Positions 60,096 through 64,000 of a DNA stretch of 64,000 nucleotides are shown here, piece by piece. The notes beneath the pieces were generated by a model that was given only the letters and a program-made list of their open reading frames with translations, was not told the origin of the DNA and ran no database searches. The DNA is from Linnemannia schmuckeri (Eukaryota; Mortierellomycota; Mortierellomycetes; Mortierellales; Mortierellaceae). The number at the start of each line of letters is the position of its first letter. Position 1 is the stretch's first letter. The stretch covers positions 930,001-994,000 of the forward strand of contig JANATG010000002.1 of assembly GCA_029449235.1 (NCBI GenBank). Direction: 5' to 3'. The translations under genes and the position numbers were made by a program.

Positions 60096-63045
60096 ATGTA
60101 CAAGCACTTGTCCGCGCCCACCTTGCCAGAGGCCTCACAGACAGTCGCCAGGGCAGAGCAAATAGGCGACTACGAACTCGGCGACACCCTCGGCGTTGGT
60201 GCCTATGCCGTGTACGTCTCTCATTCTCATGCTCGTTTTCGTGGCGCATTCACTCATCTCGTCAACTGTACTTAAATTCGTCAAACTCATCCCTCATTTC
60301 ACGCAACAGAAGCCAACTCTCGCTTAACTACTCTTGCTGACAACACTGATTTTTGTTTGTAATGATAGTGTCCGTCTTGCAACCCACAGGAAGACAGCGG
60401 TGAAAGCAGCAGTCAAGATTATACCCAAGGACTCGGCAACAGGACTTGCCAAATCCATCCAAAAGGAACTTACCATTCATCGTGGACTGCAGCACCGCAA
60501 TATCTCAAAGTTTCTTGAGTCAAAGGAAGAGCCCGAGTGTATTTACATTTTTGTCGAGTATGCTGCCGCAGGAGAGTTGTTTGACAAGATCGGTAATATT
60601 CACCTTCGCTTACTCGCATCTATGGCTACGGAAGGATCTGTGTGTAGAAACAAAGGAAAATCACGAGGTAAGTTATTCACTCACACGCTAGTGCCTCGTT
60701 TCAATCACGTACTCCTTCATAGAACCGGATCGCGGCATTCAAGAGGATCTCGCACATCTATACTTTCTGCAACTCATCTCTGGAGTGGTAAGTGGAGCCC
60801 CAGCGTGGTTTTCGCTATCCTTCAAGTTATCGCCAATAAAGCTAAGTAGATGGCAACTAATAGTCAACTTGTGTTTCCTCCTCTCGCTCTCTCTCTTTCT
60901 TAATATACTACAGCGATACATGCACAGCCGAGGCATTTCACATCGGGATCTCAAGCCCGAAAATATCTTGCTGGACTCTTCAGGTACTGATAACAAAGGG
61001 CAACATACAGCAACAAAGGAAGGAGTGCCAACGACTCATTCTCTTTATTTGCCTTTATCATACTGTAGGAACGCTGAAGATTTCTGATTTTGGACTGGCG
61101 ACTGTGTTCCGTCACGGAGGAAGGAGTCGACCGTTGGAGACTCCTTGCGGAAGTGCTCCGTATGTTGCACCAGAGGTATGCGAGGCGTGGATATCATTTG
61201 AGATATCGAGATTTTGAGCAAAAAGCGCATGTAAGAATCGACCATGTCATGACATCGACTTTGCCCTTCTCCACTTTGCATAGGTCCTGGAGGAAGAGTA
61301 CAGTGGCGACGCGGTCGATATCTGGTCCTGTGGTATTATCCTCTATGTAATGATGATTGGAAGTAAGTGTCGTACTAAGAGATACAATTTGCTCCGCAAG
61401 GCTCCATTGTGTGATGTATCCGGAATACTGACATTGATATTTCTTCTCCTCGGATCCCTTATTAGACACGCCGTGGGAGCTCCCCTCGGCTGACAGTGAT
61501 GAATTCCGGTTGTATCAGAAGAGTTGCGAGAACCCTAAACATGAGCCTTGGAATAGACTGCAGGGACCCGTTCGGAGTAAGCTCATACTCATTGATTTTC
61601 ATACAACACTCATTCACGCCTCATGTTCGTAAAGCATTCGGACAATTACTGACTTACATATGCCTCGATTTGATGTTACACAGAATTGCTCCTAGGAATG
61701 CTCCGGATAAACCCGACCAAGAGATACAGCATCAAGCATATCCTGAAGGACGAGTGGTACAACAGGTGCGTCGACGGTCTCTGACCTTGATCAACAAATG
61801 ACGGCATATGGTTCATTGCGCGAAGCGTTTAACTTACTAACGTGAGCTCACCTTCTCCATATGATAGACCAAATGCGCTATTGACGGATGGTAAACACTG
61901 GATGATAGAGCTTTTTGTTAATGAAATCACACAACCCCGAAGCAACTTACTAATAACTTGTTCTCTTCCTGCAACGTGTAGGTCATGTCAACGATCCGGT
62001 TCAGCTGGCCAGTTTGCTTATGGAAAATGTTAACGATGCCTCGAATTGCTCACCAGTGTAAGTCTCACTGCTCATTTCCGAGTAATCACGTATGTCAACC
62101 ATGACGGACAGTCGCTACTTAGACTGACGCAATCTTGAATGTCTTGTATCTGGGCTTTAGTGTCGCCTACTCACAGCCGCTGAACACTGGACGCTTCCTT
62201 CAAAGTCAGAGCATGGCGTTTGATGTGCGGAACTATGCATCGTCTCAACCAGCTCGTAACAATGAGCGAGCATCGGACAGTTCATTGGGCGCACGAATTG
62301 CCATATCATGGCAGGATGAAGCGTTGGAGTTGTCGCAACCGGTAAGAGACAAAGTCACCACAGGACATGTTTTTATTTTCAGGATGAATAGTAGGCGTAC
62401 TTTATGCCAACGACTGATATAGTTACTTACGTTTTCGTTCTCGCTCGTTTATACACTTTAGGCAACACAATTCACAGAGGCTACTTTCTTGGAAGTTTTT
62501 TCGTCTGAACGGTTGACCCGCTTCTTTTCACAGTCGGATCCGGACTTTGTCATTGACTCGCTAGCTGATGCGATGGTCAGTAACCTTGTTGCCCACACCG
62601 TCCATGCCAATCTCCAGAAGGTACAAGAAGTGACCTGCTGACTTGTCAATGAGAGGGCGGGAAATGTCCTTCGTGTAATTGTACTAATGTTGATCCTCCT
62701 CCTCCCGATTTTCGATCGATTATTCATAGATCGCCATCTCTACAACCGATCAGAGACGATGTTTCCTGACAGGAGAAGTCAAGGTGGTGCCATATGGCAC
62801 CGATAGCCAACTTGTTATGTTTGTCAAGAGCCGAGTAAGTCTCCCTTTACTTTTGACCATGTGAGACTTGCTGAACTGTTCTTTCTTCAGAGACTGCGGA
62901 TCAAATTTTACGTGCCTAACTACTTGTCTTCTTTTACTTTCTCAACGTATAGGGCGATCCTCTCGAATGGAAGCGAATGTTCAAAGCACTGGTATCGACC
63001 CTCCTGGACGCTGAGAACCCAATTCATCTACAGATGAATCCTTAA
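60096..63045 (+). CDS. CHK1: CHK1 DNA-damage checkpoint serine/threonine kinase
   Basis: Fourteen exons (60096-60211, 60369-60592, 60723-60787, 60914-60983, 61069-61175, 61284-61362, 61466-61576, 61684-61765, 61868-61890, 61982-62057, 62161-62341, 62462-62620, 62730-62834, 62953-63045) join in frame to 496 residues. The kinase delays the cell cycle after DNA damage or replication stress. The kinase domain shows a Gly loop (LGVGAYAVV), VAIK lysine at about 55 (AAVKII), HRDLKPEN with Asp near 147, DFG near 165-167, APE ending at 194, and MMIGNTPWELP typical of CHK1. The C-terminal regulatory KA1-like region has SQPATQFTEATF, ERLTRFFSQSDPDF, ISTTDQRRCFLTGEV and GDPLEWKRMFKAL, closely paralleling animal CHK1. 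Exon 9 is only 23 bases. AATAAA lies at 63084. Confidence 0.95.
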
Positions 63046-63600
63046 CGACATCCTCGATACCACCACCACCTCAAGCAACACTCAATAAAACTGTTGGCAC
63101 TCTCTGATGCGATACAACAATGGACGACTCATCAAATACTGACTGATTTCCTATCAGTGCAAACTTGCCGTTTTAGATGGAAAGGATCGTTCAGAGACTT
63201 GGAAATTGACTTGACGTTTGTTCTATCTCAATCAACATTTCAATTCCTCACAACTTGGCACATCACATCCACGTGCACATGCAACAGCAAATTGAACTAC
63301 TTCATATCTAATGAATATTGTACATTTGTTTTGTTATATAGTTGAAAGGCTTTCGTACACGGCGGAGACAGGGGATAAGGAGGGGCTATTCAGCAGACAC
63401 TTTATACGCGCTACACGAACGCTCCGCTACCTCCCCCTGCCTAAGGTCTCCAAAGACGCTGAGAGGCTAAGGACGAGGGTGGGCCAGGCACTCTGGCCAT
63501 CACCTTGAGCGTCTTTCTTGTCCTCCGCCGCTTTCTTATCTCTCACCACCTTCATCTGTATGGCCTCGACCTTCTCCTCCTCCTCCTCAAGATGCAATGG
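63046..63600. other. intergenic; possible 3' part of the kinase pseudogene
   Basis: Before about 63400 nothing is seen beyond the CHK1 3' end. From about 63590 leftward to 63400 the minus strand stays open and reads a Glu/Lys-rich segment (EEEEEKVEAIQMKVVRDKKA) that could belong to the kinase pseudogene after its GTGAGT donor-like site at 63622. Confidence 0.35.
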
Positions 63601-63622
63601 AGCGACTCGCTTCAGGACTCAC

Positions 63623-63937
63623 CAGTTGATTCCCTGGAACTGGCCTGTCCGTGAGGAAAGGATGGACGACCAGGTCCTCCATTCTTATTCGAGTCTTTGG
63701 ATCATTCTAAAGGATCCTCTTAAGGAGGTCATTGGCCTCATTGGACAGGTTATAGTGGTACGTTGGAGCAATCCCCTTCTTGCTGCTGACGCTCTTCGCG
63801 GGACTGTATGAACGTCCCAGCAGTACCATATGGATGATGCTGCCGATCGCTCATAGGTCCAGCTTCACGGTGTAATTCTCCTCCCTGAGCGCTTGTGGGG
63901 CTTGGTACGTCCAGTGCTTACACTCTACCTACATGTA
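63623..63937 (-). pseudogene. protein kinase C-lobe pseudogene (Polo/PLK4-like), runs toward the window edge
   Basis: On the minus strand one frame reads CKHWTYQAPQALREENYTVK, LDL-stop-AIGSIIHMVLLGR, KSVSSKKGIAPTYHYNLSNE, ANDLLKRIL-stop-NDPKTRIRM and EDLVVHPFLTDRPVPG. This is the kinase segment from APE through subdomain XI, most like Polo or PLK4 kinases (YTVKxDLWxIG, LSNEAxDLLKRIL, DPKTRI, HPFL). Two stops break it: TGA at 63853-63851, where Trp (TGG) is expected, and TAG at 63709-63707, where Gln (CAG) is expected. APE reads APQ. A GTGAGT donor-like site follows at 63622. The upstream part of the kinase lies near or past the window edge, so other lesions may exist. Confidence 0.7.
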
Positions 63938-64000
63938 GAATGGGCAAGCAAAAGAGATGCTGATGTTAGCGCCATGTGTATGCTTGAATTGCGTTCATAA

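Overview
This window is nuclear DNA from a filamentous fungus. The protein-coding genes are broken by many short GT..AG introns and encode typical fungal products: a LysM secreted protein, a GT71 mannosyltransferase relic, a sucrose/H+ symporter, a Dsc2/UBAC2 rhomboid-UBA protein and a TCO89-like TORC1 protein. Glutamine-rich and Ser/Thr/Pro-rich low-complexity proteins, CT-rich leaders and very long poly(A)/poly(T) tracts suggest an early-diverging lineage such as Mortierellomycota. That placement is inferred from style; no search was run.

Layout, left to right. 0-2.4 kb: a TATA-driven secreted LysM protein with a Lys-Pro-Thr repeat tail. 3.6-5.2 kb (minus): a rhomboid-like/UBA ER protein. 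5.6-8.1 kb: cytosolic aspartyl-tRNA synthetase (7 exons). 10.1-11.1 kb: a single-pass membrane protein. 11.9-14.5 kb: a TCO89-like protein with polyQ. 15.5-17.6 kb: a GT71 alpha-mannosyltransferase pseudogene with several disabling changes. 18.2-20.7 kb: a sucrose-type MFS symporter. 20.7-23.1 kb: an intergenic region with two diverged repeat copies. 23.1-25.3 kb (minus): sideroflexin. 26.7-28.3 kb (minus): a low-complexity protein. 28.3-35.5 kb: no recognisable gene. 35.5-38.1 kb (minus): a Cys-rich ectodomain/TM/SH3 protein with a 981-bp intron. 38.1-47.4 kb: gene-poor, with decayed coding remnants including a kinase-like fragment. 47.5-48.9 kb (minus): a Q-rich protein. 49.7-52.6 kb (minus): an RNF10/Mag2 RING protein. 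53.5-55.2 kb: V-ATPase subunit E. 55.6-58.2 kb (minus): a RING-CH membrane E3. 60.1-63.0 kb: CHK1 checkpoint kinase (14 exons). 63.6-64.0 kb (minus): a kinase C-lobe pseudogene cut by the window edge.

The genes do not form a cluster with one shared purpose. Most are housekeeping functions: translation, vacuolar acidification, mitochondrial transport, ER and ribosome-associated ubiquitin ligases, DNA-damage checkpoint and TOR signalling. Three products face the outside: the LysM protein, the SH3 membrane protein and the sugar symporter. The most notable observation is that the visible point lesions in two unrelated pseudogenes (GT71 and the edge kinase) are all explainable as C-to-T or G-to-A transitions, which hints at cytosine deamination or a RIP-like process. 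I found no tRNA, rRNA, CRISPR or intact mobile element.
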